NCBI GenBank assembly: GCA_016212855.1 | Contig: JACRDP010000018.1 | Coordinates: forward strand, 1-64,000 | Source of the DNA: Elusimicrobiota bacterium | GTDB lineage: Bacteria; Elusimicrobiota; Elusimicrobia; UBA1565; UBA9628 | DNA length: 64,000 nt | Direction of reading: 5' to 3' | Shown: positions 17,377 to 25,808 of the stretch, one piece after another | Layout of the letters: each line of letters opens with the position of its first letter | Position numbering within the stretch: the first letter of the stretch is position 1 | Translations under genes and position numbers: made by a program | Notes under the pieces: generated by a model | Told to the model about the DNA's origin: nothing | Seen by the model: only the letters and a program-made list of their open reading frames with translations | Database searches by the model: none

Positions 17377-17823
17377 ATGAAAATCATTCTGAAGAGCACC
17401 GTCGACAATCTCGGCCGCCCCGGCGACGTCAAGGACGTCAAGACCGGCTACGCCCGCAACTACCTGCTCCCGCGCAAACTCGCGGAGATGGCCTCCGAGT
17501 CCGCCCTGAAGTACTGGGAGAAGGGCAAGGAGAAGCGCGCCGCGCTCGTGGCCGCCGACATCAAGACCGCCAAGGAGCTGGCGGAGAAGCTCACCGGCGT
17601 CAAGCTCGCGTTTTCCGTTCCCGCGTCCGAGGAGGGCAAGCTATTCGGCTCGATCGGCAAGGCCGATCTCCTCAAGAGCCTGAAGGCGTCCGGCTTCGAG
17701 GTTCCCAAGAACTCGATCACCCTCGAGACCGCGATCAAGACCACGGGCGAGCATGAGGTGTCTCTGCGCCTCCAGCCCGAAGTCATCGCGAAGGTCAAAG
17801 TCACCGTCACCGCGCGCGAGTAA
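17377..17823 (+). CDS. rplI: 50S ribosomal protein L9
   Basis: 148 residues, the normal length. The N-terminal rRNA-binding domain shows MKIILKSTVDNLGRPGDVKD and GYARNYLLPRKLAE, followed by the long connecting helix and the C-terminal domain (GKLFGSIGKADLLKSL, HEVSLRLQPEVIAKVKV). L9 binds 23S rRNA at the L1 side of the 50S subunit. It lies between rpsR and dnaB in the conserved cluster. Confidence 0.97.
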   Translation: MKIILKSTVDNLGRPGDVKDVKTGYARNYLLPRKLAEMASESALKYWEKGKEKRAALVAADIKTAKELAEKLTGVKLAFSVPASEEGKLFGSIGKADLLKSLKASGFEVPKNSITLETAIKTTGEHEVSLRLQPEVIAKVKVTVTARE

Positions 17824-17834
17824 CCGAGGGGCGC

Positions 17835-19229
17835 ATGGCGCAAAATCCGTCCACCCCTCCTCAGGCCCTCGAGGCCGAAATGGCCGTTCTCGGCTCGATG
17901 CTCATCGAGCGGGAAGCCGCCGAAAAGGCCCTCGACGCCCTTCACGAGACCGACTTCTATCTCGACTCGCATAAGAGAATCTTCCGCTCGATCCACGCCC
18001 TGTTCACCGCTAGCCAGGCGATCGACGTCGTCACCGTTTGCGAGGAGCTGCGCAAGAAGTCCGAGCTCGACGGGGTCGGCGGCGGCGCCTTCCTGGCGGA
18101 GCTGATCCACAAGGTCACGACCGCGGCCCACGTCGAGTACTACGCCCGCCTGGTCAAGGAAAAGGCGATCCTGCGCGACCTGATCGCGGCCGCCACCGGC
18201 GTCGTGACGGCGTGCTACGCGATGGAGAAGGAGCCCAAGCAGATTCTCGACGAGGCGCAGGGCTCGATTCTCAAGGTCTCCGAGCGCCAGACCCTCCAGG
18301 GCGTCATCGAGATGAAGGACCTCGTGCATGAGGTCGTCGATCAGATCGAGCGCGCGCACCACAGCAAGCAGGAGGTCACGGGCATCCCGACGGGCCTGCG
18401 CGCGTTCGACAAGATGACGACCGGCTTCCAGAAATCCGACCTCATCCTGATCGCCGCCCGCCCCTCGCAGGGAAAAACCGCGCTCGCGCTGAACATGGTG
18501 GCTCACGCGGTATTGGAAAAGAACCTGCCCGTGCTGTTCTTCTCCCTCGAGATGAACCGCCACGCGATCATGCAGCGCTTCATCGCCTCCGAGGCGAAGG
18601 TCAACCTCAAGGATATCCGCACCGGCTACTTCAAGCGCGACCGATGGCAGGACCTGACCGGGGCGGCCGCCCGCTTCGCCGAGGCCTCGCTGTTCATCAA
18701 CGACAATCCCGGCATGACGGTGTTCAACGTGCGCGCGATCTCGCGCCAGCTGATGACCCGCCTGCGCCAGGACAAGAAGGAGCTCGGCATGGTCGTCATC
18801 GACTACCTCCAGCTTCTGCGCGGCGGCGGCGGGCGCAACGAGAACCGTCAGCAGGAAGTCTCCGAGATCTCGCGCGGCCTCAAACAGCTCGCCCGCGAGC
18901 TCAACGTTCCCGTGATCGCGCTGTCCCAGCTCTCGCGCGCGAGCGAGGACAAGACGCGGCTCGATAATAAACCCAAGCTTTCGGACCTGCGTGAGTCCGG
19001 CTCGCTCGAGCAGGACGCCGACGTCGTCGCGATGATCCACCGCGAGGGCTACTACAAGCCCAACGACCCCACGCTCGAGAACAAGGCCGAGATCATCATC
19101 GCCAAGCAGCGCCAGGGCCCGACCGGCTCGGTGCCCGTCACCTTCCTGCGCAGCATCACGCGCTTCGTCGACGAGACGAACGCGGAAGAGCCCGTCGCCT
19201 TCGAGGAGACGCAAACACAGTTTTCGTGA
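17835..19229 (+). CDS. dnaB: Replicative DNA helicase DnaB
   Basis: 464 residues. The N-terminal domain starts with PPQALEAEMAVLGSMLIE; the RecA-like C-terminal domain has TGIPTGLRAFDKMTTGFQ, Walker A ARPSQGKTALAL, LFFSLEMNRHAIMQR, Walker B VVIDYLQLL, and LSQLSRASE with LRESGSLEQDADVV. Hexameric 5'-3' helicase of the replication fork. The Walker A loop has Gln where most DnaB proteins have Met (RPSMGKT). No intein is present. It lies 11 bp after rplI. Confidence 0.96.
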   Translation: MAQNPSTPPQALEAEMAVLGSMLIEREAAEKALDALHETDFYLDSHKRIFRSIHALFTASQAIDVVTVCEELRKKSELDGVGGGAFLAELIHKVTTAAHVEYYARLVKEKAILRDLIAAATGVVTACYAMEKEPKQILDEAQGSILKVSERQTLQGVIEMKDLVHEVVDQIERAHHSKQEVTGIPTGLRAFDKMTTGFQKSDLILIAARPSQGKTALALNMVAHAVLEKNLPVLFFSLEMNRHAIMQRFIASEAKVNLKDIRTGYFKRDRWQDLTGAAARFAEASLFINDNPGMTVFNVRAISRQLMTRLRQDKKELGMVVIDYLQLLRGGGGRNENRQQEVSEISRGLKQLARELNVPVIALSQLSRASEDKTRLDNKPKLSDLRESGSLEQDADVVAMIHREGYYKPNDPTLENKAEIIIAKQRQGPTGSVPVTFLRSITRFVDETNAEEPVAFEETQTQFS

Positions 19230-19252
19230 TGACCGAGCATAGCGGAGGAAAT

Positions 19253-19281
19253 GGTCGCATCCATCGCCGTTGGAAGCGACC
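19253..19281 (+). promoter_or_regulatory. Hairpin between ribosome-binding site and alr start
   Basis: GGTCGC (19253-19258) and GCGACC (19276-19281) pair, with an inner CCA/TGG, directly before the alr ATG at 19282. GGAGGA (19244-19249) is 32 nt from that ATG linearly but only a few nucleotides away if the hairpin forms. A 20-codon ORF from the ATG at 19251 overlaps the alr start in another frame. Confidence 0.4.
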
Positions 19282-20388
19282 ATGAGACGATTCTTCCGGC
19301 CCACCTGGGCTGAAATCGACCTCGGCGCGCTCGTCGGAAACCTTCGGCACCTGCGCAAGCGCGTCGGCCCCCGCATGAAGCTGATGTTCGTGGTGAAGGC
19401 CAACGCCTACGGGCACGACGCCGTGTTGTGCGCGCTCGCCGCGCAGAAGGCCCGCGCGGCCGACTGGCTGGGCGTGTCCTCGGTCGAAGAGGGGCTGGCC
19501 CTGCGCACGTCCGGCGTGAACCTGCCCGTCCTCGTCCTGGGCTCGCTGTATCCCTTCGAGAGCGTGCTCGCCGCCGCCGCCCACGACCTGACTCCCATCG
19601 TGGCCTCGCTCGAATCGGCGCGCCGCGTGGCCGAGGCCGCCGCGCGCCTTCGCCGCGTCATCAACATCCACGTCAAAGTGGATACCGGCATGGGCCGCAT
19701 CGGAGTGCGCCCCGACGCGGCGCCGGCGCTGGTGCGCGAGCTGTCGGCGCTGCGGGGAATACGGGTCCAAGGGTTGTATACTCACATGGCGAAGGCCGAG
19801 GACGACCGGGCGTTCACCGAGCGTCAGCTTTCGGCCTTCCGGAAGGTATTGAAAGCCTTGGACAAGGAAGGACTACGCCCGCCCCTCGTGCACGCGGCCA
19901 ACTCCGCCGCGGCCCTGCGCCATCCCGGCGCGCGCTTCGATCTCGTGCGCCCCGGCCTCGCGGCTTACGGCTTATATGAAGGCTTTTCCCCGGTGCTGAC
20001 GCTCAAGAGCAAGATCATCTATACGAAGACGGTGGGGAAGGGCACGCCGGTCAGCTACGGCGCTGCCTGGCGCGCCAAGCGCGCTTCCCGCATCGCGACT
20101 TTGCCCATCGGCTACGGCGACGGCTACCCGCGCGCTCTCTCCAACAAGGCCTCGGTTCTCGTCGGTGGCAAGCGCTGTCCCGTCGTGGGCCGCGTCACCA
20201 TGGACCAGGTCATGATCGACGTGACCGACGTCCCGCGCGCCCGCGTCGGCGACGACGCGGTGCTGATCGGGAGCCAGGACGGCGCCTCGATCCCGGCCGC
20301 CGAGCTCGCCCGCGCGTGCGGTACGATCTCCTACGAGACGGTCACCGCCCTGTCCGGCCGCGTTCCGCGCGTGGGGGTCGGCGCATGA
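19282..20388 (+). CDS. alr: Alanine racemase
   Basis: 368 residues. PLP enzyme making D-alanine for peptidoglycan. The PLP-binding Lys is in FVVKANAYGHDA near the N-terminus; KVDTGMGRIGVRPDAA, VHAANSAAALR, RPGLAAYGLY, IGYGDGYPRALS (with the second catalytic Tyr region) and GRVTMDQVMIDVTD are family landmarks. The ATG at 19282 gives the usual start RRFFRPTWAEIDLGAL; a TTG 12 nt upstream is in frame. The stop overlaps the mlaE start (ATGA), coupling a wall-synthesis gene with an outer-membrane lipid transport operon. Confidence 0.95.
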   Translation: MRRFFRPTWAEIDLGALVGNLRHLRKRVGPRMKLMFVVKANAYGHDAVLCALAAQKARAADWLGVSSVEEGLALRTSGVNLPVLVLGSLYPFESVLAAAAHDLTPIVASLESARRVAEAAARLRRVINIHVKVDTGMGRIGVRPDAAPALVRELSALRGIRVQGLYTHMAKAEDDRAFTERQLSAFRKVLKALDKEGLRPPLVHAANSAAALRHPGARFDLVRPGLAAYGLYEGFSPVLTLKSKIIYTKTVGKGTPVSYGAAWRAKRASRIATLPIGYGDGYPRALSNKASVLVGGKRCPVVGRVTMDQVMIDVTDVPRARVGDDAVLIGSQDGASIPAAELARACGTISYETVTALSGRVPRVGVGA

Positions 20389-21176
20389 TCACCACCGTGG
20401 TCGGGGGCTTCGGCCGCTTCATCCTCGACACCTCAGAGGAGACGGGCCAGTTCACCTTCCTCGTGCGCTCGACGTTCGGCTGGATGACGAGCTCGAAGAT
20501 CGAGTGGCGACAGACCTTGATCCAGATGAGCCGCATCGGCGTGGGTTCCCTTCCGGTGACCGCGATGACGGCGTTCTTCACGGGCATGGTGCTGGCGCTG
20601 CAGACCGGCTCCTCGTCGAAGCACTTCTTCAACGAGCCCCTTTTCGTCGGCACCGTCGTGTCCTTTGCCCTCGTCATGGAGCTCGGGCCGGTGATGACCG
20701 CGATCGTCGTCGCCGGCCGCGCGGGCGCGGCGATCGCCGCCGAGCTCGGCACGATGAAGGTGACCGAGCAGATCGACGCGCTCTACACTCTGGGCACCGA
20801 CCCCGTTCGCTACCTCGTCATCCCGCGCTTCATCGCCTTCATGATCGTCCTCCCGCTGCTCACCGTCGCCTCCGATTTCACCGGCATCTTGGGGGGCTAT
20901 CTCGTGGCCAAGGCGAAATACGCGATTCCCGCGACGGTGTACTGGCACGACATCATCAACAATATGGAAGTGCGGCACTTCGTGCACGGCTTCCTGAAGA
21001 CCTTCATCTTCGCCGGAGTCGTTTCCCTCGTCTCCTGCTTCAAGGGCGTGACCACGCGCGGCGGCGCCGAAGGCGTGGGCAAGGCCACTACCGCGGCGGT
21101 CGTCATCAGCATGGTCCTGGTGCTCGTCCTCGACTATTTCGCCACCGCGGTCCTCAACGCGTTCGGGATCACGTAG
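20385..21176 (+). CDS. mlaE: MlaE/YrbE-family lipid ABC transporter permease
   Basis: 263 residues, five to six membrane helices. Family marks are TAFFTGMVLALQTG, ELGPVMTAIVVAGRAGAAIAAELGTMKVTEQIDAL, the 'P-R-' helix PRFIAFMIVLPLL, and GGAEGVGKATTAAVV near the end. MlaE forms the inner-membrane permease that with MlaF and MlaD moves phospholipids between inner and outer membranes. Start ATG overlaps alr by 4 bp; its stop overlaps the GTG of mlaF. The periplasmic and outer-membrane partners MlaB, MlaC and MlaA are not encoded next to it. Confidence 0.94.
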   Translation: MITTVVGGFGRFILDTSEETGQFTFLVRSTFGWMTSSKIEWRQTLIQMSRIGVGSLPVTAMTAFFTGMVLALQTGSSSKHFFNEPLFVGTVVSFALVMELGPVMTAIVVAGRAGAAIAAELGTMKVTEQIDALYTLGTDPVRYLVIPRFIAFMIVLPLLTVASDFTGILGGYLVAKAKYAIPATVYWHDIINNMEVRHFVHGFLKTFIFAGVVSLVSCFKGVTTRGGAEGVGKATTAAVVISMVLVLVLDYFATAVLNAFGIT

Positions 21177-21967
21177 TGATCGACGCCGAGGGAGTCGTCA
21201 AGAGGTTCGGCCCGCGCACCATCCTGCGCGGCATCGACATGCGCGTCGAGACGGGGGAGACCCTCGTCATCATCGGCGGCTCCGGCTGCGGCAAGTCCAC
21301 CTTCCTGAAGTGCGTCATCGGCCTCCATCACCCCGAAGAGGGGAAGATCGTCGTCGACGGCGTCGAGGTGGCCAAGCTCAAGACCGAGCGCGACATCGCC
21401 GAATACCGCCGCAAGTTCGGCTACCTCTTCCAGGAAGGCGCCCTGTTCGACTCCATGACCGTCTGGGAGAACATCACCTTCGGCCTGCGCTACCTGACCG
21501 ACATTCCGGCCGGCAAATACCGCAAGATCGCCTCGGATTGCCTCGCGCTCGTCGGCCTCAAGGACGTCGAGGACTTCAAGCCCTCGGAATTGTCCGGAGG
21601 CATGAAGAAGCGCGTGGCGCTCGCCCGGGCGATCGCGGCCCAGCCTTCGTACATTTTGTATGATGAGCCCACGACGGGCCTGGATCCGATCATGACGGAC
21701 GTCATCGCCGATCTGATCCTGGACCTTCAAAAGCAGCTCAAGGTGACGGCGATCGCCGTCACGCACGACATGAAGGCGGCGTACAAGGTCGCCAGCCGCA
21801 TCGCGATGTTTCACGAAGGGAAGGTCTTGCAGGTCGCTCATCCGGAGATCATCAAGATCAGCGACAACCCGTACGTGCGCCAGTTCGTCGATGGAAGCAG
21901 CGAGGGCCCGATCAAGATGAAGCTGAAGGATTTCGAGGCGGAGCCCGCCGCGGAAAGGACCAGTTGA
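21176..21967 (+). CDS. mlaF: MlaF-type lipid ABC transporter ATPase
   Basis: 263 residues, GTG start overlapping the mlaE stop. Complete ABC ATPase: Walker A GGSGCGKST, Q-loop YLFQEGALFDS, signature LSGGMKKRVALARAIA, Walker B YILYDEPTTGLDP, His switch AVTHDM. ALFDSMTVWENITF is typical of MlaF. It powers lipid movement through MlaE. Its end overlaps the mlaD start by 4 bp. Confidence 0.95.
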   Translation: MIDAEGVVKRFGPRTILRGIDMRVETGETLVIIGGSGCGKSTFLKCVIGLHHPEEGKIVVDGVEVAKLKTERDIAEYRRKFGYLFQEGALFDSMTVWENITFGLRYLTDIPAGKYRKIASDCLALVGLKDVEDFKPSELSGGMKKRVALARAIAAQPSYILYDEPTTGLDPIMTDVIADLILDLQKQLKVTAIAVTHDMKAAYKVASRIAMFHEGKVLQVAHPEIIKISDNPYVRQFVDGSSEGPIKMKLKDFEAEPAAERTS

Positions 21968-23277
21968 TCTCGCTCGAAACGAAAGTCGGCGCCTTCGTCC
22001 TGGGAGGGTTGACCCTCCTGGCCACCGCCATTTTCCTGCTCGGCGACGTCTCCTTCGAGAAGCGCTACACGCTGTACGGCCAGTTCTCCGACGTCGCCAA
22101 TCTCTCCAAGGACGCCCCGGTCAAGCTCTCCGGCGTCGAGGTCGGCCAGGTCCGCGCCATCGAGCTCGTCGAGGGCGGGGCGCGCGTGATCATGTCCATC
22201 CGCAAGGGCGTGGACATCTACAACGACGCCGTGTTCCAGGTCGGCTCCACCGGCATCATCGGCTCCAAATACCTCCAGGTCGACCAGGGCACGCGCGTCA
22301 AGGGCGTCATCCCCGCGAACTCCACGGTGCGCGGCGAGGACCCGGTCTCCATCGAGAAATCGCTGACCAAGGCGCTCGCCAAGCTCGAGAAGCTCCTCGA
22401 CGGGTTCACCAAGGAAGGCCCGCGCGGCACCTTGGCCGACAACCTGACCGAGACCGTGGCCAACGTCCGCGAGATGACGGCCAACCTCAACGACCTCGTC
22501 GAGACGACGAAACCCAAGCTGACCCGGGCGCTCAACCGCAGCGACGACATCACCGACAAGCTCGACGCCCTGCTGGCCAAGTCCAACGTGATGATGGCCA
22601 GCCTCAACACCAGCTCCGGCACGATCGGCGCGCTGCTCAACGACACCAAGATCAAGGACGATCTGAAGGACACCGTCTCGAACCTCCACGACACCTTCAG
22701 CCGCCTCAATCAGTTCAAGGTGTACTGGAACTACGATTGGCGCTACGAGCACGCGGTGCGCACGTCGCGCGTGGACATCGGCTTGAAGATTTCCCCGCGA
22801 GAAGGACGGTACTATTACGTCGGCGGCTCGAACCTGGCCAATCTCAACGACGCGCCGCGCAACTCGAAGCCGGACTACGCCCAGCCCAACCGCATCGACG
22901 CCCAGCTCGGCTGGGAGAAAGGCTGGTACGACGTCGCCGTCGGCGTGATCCGTTCCGGCGGGGGCGGACGCTTGACCATCACGCCCTTCCACAAGGACCC
23001 GCTGCTGGGCCGCGTCTCCGTCATGGGACAGGCGCACGACTTCGGCCGAAATCGCACCATCGCGGGCCGCGTGTTCTCCAAGCCCGCCTACGACATCGGC
23101 GCCGCGGTCCGGGTCCACAAGTACGTCAGCGTCGGCGGCCGCGTCGAGGACGTCGCGGAAGTTCCGCGCTACCAGACCTGGTTCAAGGTCATGTTCGAGG
23201 ACACGGACATCGCGTATCTGTTCGGCATCGCGTCCTTCGGCGCCGCCGGCTCCAAGGGCCGGTCGAAGAGCAAGTAG
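21964..23277 (+). CDS. mlaD: MlaD-family (MCE) lipid-binding protein
   Basis: 437 residues, TTG start overlapping mlaF. An N-terminal membrane anchor (VGAFVLGGLTLLATAIFLLG) precedes one MCE domain (YTLYGQFSDVANLSKDAPVKLSGVEVGQV, VGSTGIIGSKYLQVDQG). Residues about 145-250 form the helical tube-like region common in MCE proteins (NLTETVANVREMTANLND). The last 180 residues (from about NWDWRYEHAVRTSRVD onward) are beta-rich and look like an extra outer domain, longer than E. coli MlaD (about 180 residues). This long form may bridge the periplasm and replace MlaC; that is inference. Confidence 0.88.
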   Translation: MISLETKVGAFVLGGLTLLATAIFLLGDVSFEKRYTLYGQFSDVANLSKDAPVKLSGVEVGQVRAIELVEGGARVIMSIRKGVDIYNDAVFQVGSTGIIGSKYLQVDQGTRVKGVIPANSTVRGEDPVSIEKSLTKALAKLEKLLDGFTKEGPRGTLADNLTETVANVREMTANLNDLVETTKPKLTRALNRSDDITDKLDALLAKSNVMMASLNTSSGTIGALLNDTKIKDDLKDTVSNLHDTFSRLNQFKVYWNYDWRYEHAVRTSRVDIGLKISPREGRYYYVGGSNLANLNDAPRNSKPDYAQPNRIDAQLGWEKGWYDVAVGVIRSGGGGRLTITPFHKDPLLGRVSVMGQAHDFGRNRTIAGRVFSKPAYDIGAAVRVHKYVSVGGRVEDVAEVPRYQTWFKVMFEDTDIAYLFGIASFGAAGSKGRSKSK

Positions 23278-23293
23278 CCGGGCCGCAGTCCTC

Positions 23294-24145
23294 TCATCGT
23301 TCCGCCTTCGGGAATTTCGGTATGGCCCAAGGCCGGTTCTTTCGCAGCAGGGCCTTCAGCGCGTCGCGGAATATCCCCTCGAGCCTGCCGTCCGGATACT
23401 TATGCCTCATCGCGGCCTGAACCTCCTCGAGGAGTTGAGCGAACGACTCGTCGGCGGTAAAGGCGATGCGAACGTCATGCCGGGCGCGCGCCGACGGCTC
23501 GGTCTTCGAGGCGGGGGGAACCGAGGCGTACAGTTCTTGTCGCGACTCGTAGGCGCGTCCGGGTGGTTCCGAGACGGATTCTTCCGCGGGAAACGAGGGG
23601 AGCGAAGGCTGTGGAGACTTGGAATAAACTGGAAGTGCAGGTCCTGGAATTGACCCGACCGCAGGTGCCGATGCGGCTGTCGAAGGTGTCTCGGCCGCAG
23701 TTCTTGAGGCGATGAGGCGGATCACGTCGCGACGCGGAGCCTCTGTTCTGCGGGAAGCGACCAGACGTTCGACCTCGTATGCTCTCTTCCCGATCGCGGC
23801 GGTTACAAGCAGATGCGCGTCCTCATCCTCCAGATAGGGATGAATCACGACGATCGTTTCGAGAGACAGTTTCCCGGAACGAAGCAGCGCGCCCACCGGC
23901 GGAAAAATTCGGATGGCGCGAGCGGCTCTAATGTGGCGGTATGCGCTGGAATCGGACAGGCGAAGTTTGAAGACGCAGTACTCGTGCATCGACCGGCAGT
24001 CGCACTCGAAGTAAAGCCTGCGATCATCGATGATAGCGAGAGTTTCAATGAGGTCGGACGCGGACTCGCGCGTGCCGGCGGCGAGCCGCTCGGCGCGAGT
24101 CAGTAATTCGGAGTCGGACAATCGGGAGATATCCACAGTATTCAC
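23294..24145 (-). CDS. DUF222-like protein without the HNH nuclease domain
   Basis: 283 residues, GTG start. The N-terminal half (LSDSELLTRAERLAAGTRES, IDDRRLYFECDCRSMHEYCV, LRLSDSSAYRHIRAARA, LLRSGKLSLETIVVI) matches the helical domain that precedes HNH nucleases in a large family of Bdellovibrio, myxobacteria and related genomes. A disordered Pro/Ser middle follows, then AFTADESFAQLLEEVQAAMRHKYPDG, where the family usually continues into an HNH motif. Here the chain ends at KNRPWAIPKFPKAER, with no HNH residues, so it is a natural truncation or a non-nuclease member. A large inverted-repeat region lies upstream. Confidence 0.7.
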   Translation of the reverse strand: MNTVDISRLSDSELLTRAERLAAGTRESASDLIETLAIIDDRRLYFECDCRSMHEYCVFKLRLSDSSAYRHIRAARAIRIFPPVGALLRSGKLSLETIVVIHPYLEDEDAHLLVTAAIGKRAYEVERLVASRRTEAPRRDVIRLIASRTAAETPSTAASAPAVGSIPGPALPVYSKSPQPSLPSFPAEESVSEPPGRAYESRQELYASVPPASKTEPSARARHDVRIAFTADESFAQLLEEVQAAMRHKYPDGRLEGIFRDALKALLRKNRPWAIPKFPKAER

Positions 24146-24147
24146 AC

Positions 24148-24173
24148 GCCGACTATCGGCACCGATAGTTGGC
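24148..24173. repeat. 26-bp imperfect palindrome upstream of the DUF222-like gene
   Basis: Arms around the central CA (24160-24161) share the core ACTATCGG / CCGATAGT and outer GCC / GGC, with one mismatch in each half-site comparison. The 18-bp core follows the same pattern as the palindromes at 33886 and 60860. It begins 2 nt before the GTG start at 24145. Confidence 0.6.
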
Positions 24174-24197
24174 CTCTATACCAGACGATTGACCCCA

Positions 24198-24242
24198 CCG
24201 AAAAGTTCCAAGCGCGGTGTGCCGAATCGAGGAACTTTTCGG
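24198..24242. repeat. 12-bp perfect inverted repeat with 21-nt loop
   Basis: CCGAAAAGTTCC (24198-24209) and GGAACTTTTCGG (24231-24242) are exact complements. It lies between the divergent DUF222-like and radA genes. No U-tract follows on either strand, so it is not an obvious terminator. Confidence 0.7.
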
Positions 24243-24277
24243 CCCCCCCAATCGTATAAAGGCTGAGCCGGTCTCAT

Positions 24278-24314
24278 TCGAACGCTTGTACTAATCGGGG
24301 GAATCCGCTATACT
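24278..24314 (+). promoter_or_regulatory. radA promoter with imperfect SOS-like box
   Basis: TTGTAC (24286-24291) and TATACT (24309-24314), spacer 17 nt; the radA ATG at 24321 is 6 nt after the -10 box. CGAAC-GCTT-GTAC (24279-24291) overlaps the -35 and matches the GAAC-N4-GTTC LexA box with one change. Confidence 0.55.
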
Positions 24315-24320
24315 TCGGCC

Positions 24321-25754
24321 ATGGCCAGACTGAAAACCGTCTACCGCTGTCAGTCCTGCGGACACTCCGCGAGCAAGCCTATGGGGCAGTGCCCCGGCTG
24401 CTCCGAGTGGAACACCATGGCCGAAGAGGTTGTGGAGACCGCCCGCCCCGGAGCCTTGTCCGAGGCCGTCGCCGCCGTCCACGCCGCCGGTCCCGCCGGA
24501 TTCGGCGGCCAGGGCGGCCCCGGTCAACTGACCTCATTCTCCTCGGCCGTCACCAAGCTGCAGGACGCCAATCAGGAAGCGGAGAAGCGCACGCCCGTCG
24601 GCATCTCCGAGCTCGACCGTCTGTTCGGCGGCGGCGTCGTTCCCGGCCAAGTCATTTTGCTCGCCGGGCCCCCCGGCATCGGCAAGTCAACCTTGATGCT
24701 GCAGGCCGCGGCGAAGCTGGCCGAAAAGGGCCCGTTCTTATACGCCTCCGGCGAGGAAAGCCTGCGCCAGGTGTCGAGCCGCGCCAAGCGCCTGGGCCTC
24801 TCCTCCGAGCAGCTCTATCTCGTCAGCGAGTCGTCGCTGTCGAAAATCCTCGGGGCCATGGAGCAGGTCAAGCCGTGGGCCATGGTCCTCGACTCGATTC
24901 AAACCGTGACGCATCCGCTGCTCGCCTCGAGCCCCGGCTCGGTCGGCCAGGTACGCGAGTGCGCCGCCGAGCTCGTGCGCGCGGCCAAGTCCCGCGACAC
25001 CGTCGTCTTCCTGCTCGGCCACGTCACCAAGGACGGCTCGCTCGCCGGCCCGAAGGTGCTCGAGCATATCGTCGACACGGTGCTGTATTTCGACACGGAG
25101 AATCACGATCTCCTGCGCGTCCTGCGCGCGCAGAAGAACCGCTTCGGCCCGACCGACGAACTCGGACTGTTCGAGATGGGCGAAGGCGGACTTAAGGAAG
25201 TCAAAGACGCGACCGCGTTCTTCGCCGCCGAATTGGGCCGCGCCGCCGCGCCCGGACGCGCCGTGTCCGTCGCCCTCGAGGGCTCGCGCCCCGTCCTCGT
25301 CGAGACCCAGGCTTTGGTCGTGCCGACCAAGTACCCGCTGCCGCGGCGCATGTCCACCGGGCTCGATTTAAACCGTGTCCTCGTTCTTCTCGCCGCGATG
25401 GAGCGCCACATCGGCCTGCGCCTCGAGGACCGCGACTGTTTCGTCAGCCTCGCCGGCGGCCTGCGCCTCAAGGACCCCGCACTTGATCTCGCGGCCTGCC
25501 TCGCCGTCGCGGGTTCGTGGCGCGACAAGTCGGTTCCTTCCGACCTCGTTCTACTCGGCGAGGTTTCCTTGCTCGGCGAGGTCGGCCGCGTGCCCCAGCT
25601 CGAGCTGCGTCTGCGCGAGGCGGCGAAGGCCGGCTTCAAACGCGCGCTCGTCCCGGCGCGCGCGGCCAAGGATCTCTCTAAGACGCTCGGCATCGCCTTC
25701 ACGGGCGTCGCCGACCTGCGTGAAGCCGCCTCGGCCGCCTTCGGCGCCGAGTAA
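24321..25754 (+). CDS. radA: DNA repair protein RadA
   Basis: 477 residues. N-terminal zinc ribbon (YRCQSCGHSASKPMGQCPGC), RecA-like core with Walker A GPPGIGKST, Walker B VLDSIQTV, the diagnostic KNRFG (RAQKNRFGPTDELG) and a C-terminal Lon-like domain (DRDCFVSLAGGLRL). RadA/Sms promotes branch migration during recombination. The ATG at 24321 is 6 nt from the -10 box. A membrane PIN/TRAM gene follows at 55 bp. Confidence 0.96.
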   Translation: MARLKTVYRCQSCGHSASKPMGQCPGCSEWNTMAEEVVETARPGALSEAVAAVHAAGPAGFGGQGGPGQLTSFSSAVTKLQDANQEAEKRTPVGISELDRLFGGGVVPGQVILLAGPPGIGKSTLMLQAAAKLAEKGPFLYASGEESLRQVSSRAKRLGLSSEQLYLVSESSLSKILGAMEQVKPWAMVLDSIQTVTHPLLASSPGSVGQVRECAAELVRAAKSRDTVVFLLGHVTKDGSLAGPKVLEHIVDTVLYFDTENHDLLRVLRAQKNRFGPTDELGLFEMGEGGLKEVKDATAFFAAELGRAAAPGRAVSVALEGSRPVLVETQALVVPTKYPLPRRMSTGLDLNRVLVLLAAMERHIGLRLEDRDCFVSLAGGLRLKDPALDLAACLAVAGSWRDKSVPSDLVLLGEVSLLGEVGRVPQLELRLREAAKAGFKRALVPARAAKDLSKTLGIAFTGVADLREAASAAFGAE

Positions 25755-25789
25755 TTTCGTAGAATAGCCTCATCATTCGGCCGTTATAA

Positions 25790-25802
25790 CCTCCGTCGGA
25801 GG
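25790..25802 (+). promoter_or_regulatory. Hairpin covering the PIN/TRAM ribosome-binding site
   Basis: CCTCCGTCGGAGG is palindromic; the 3' arm is the Shine-Dalgarno GGAGG(A) 6 nt before the ATG at 25809, so it could be masked by the 5' arm. Confidence 0.4.
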
Positions 25803-25808
25803 AATTTC

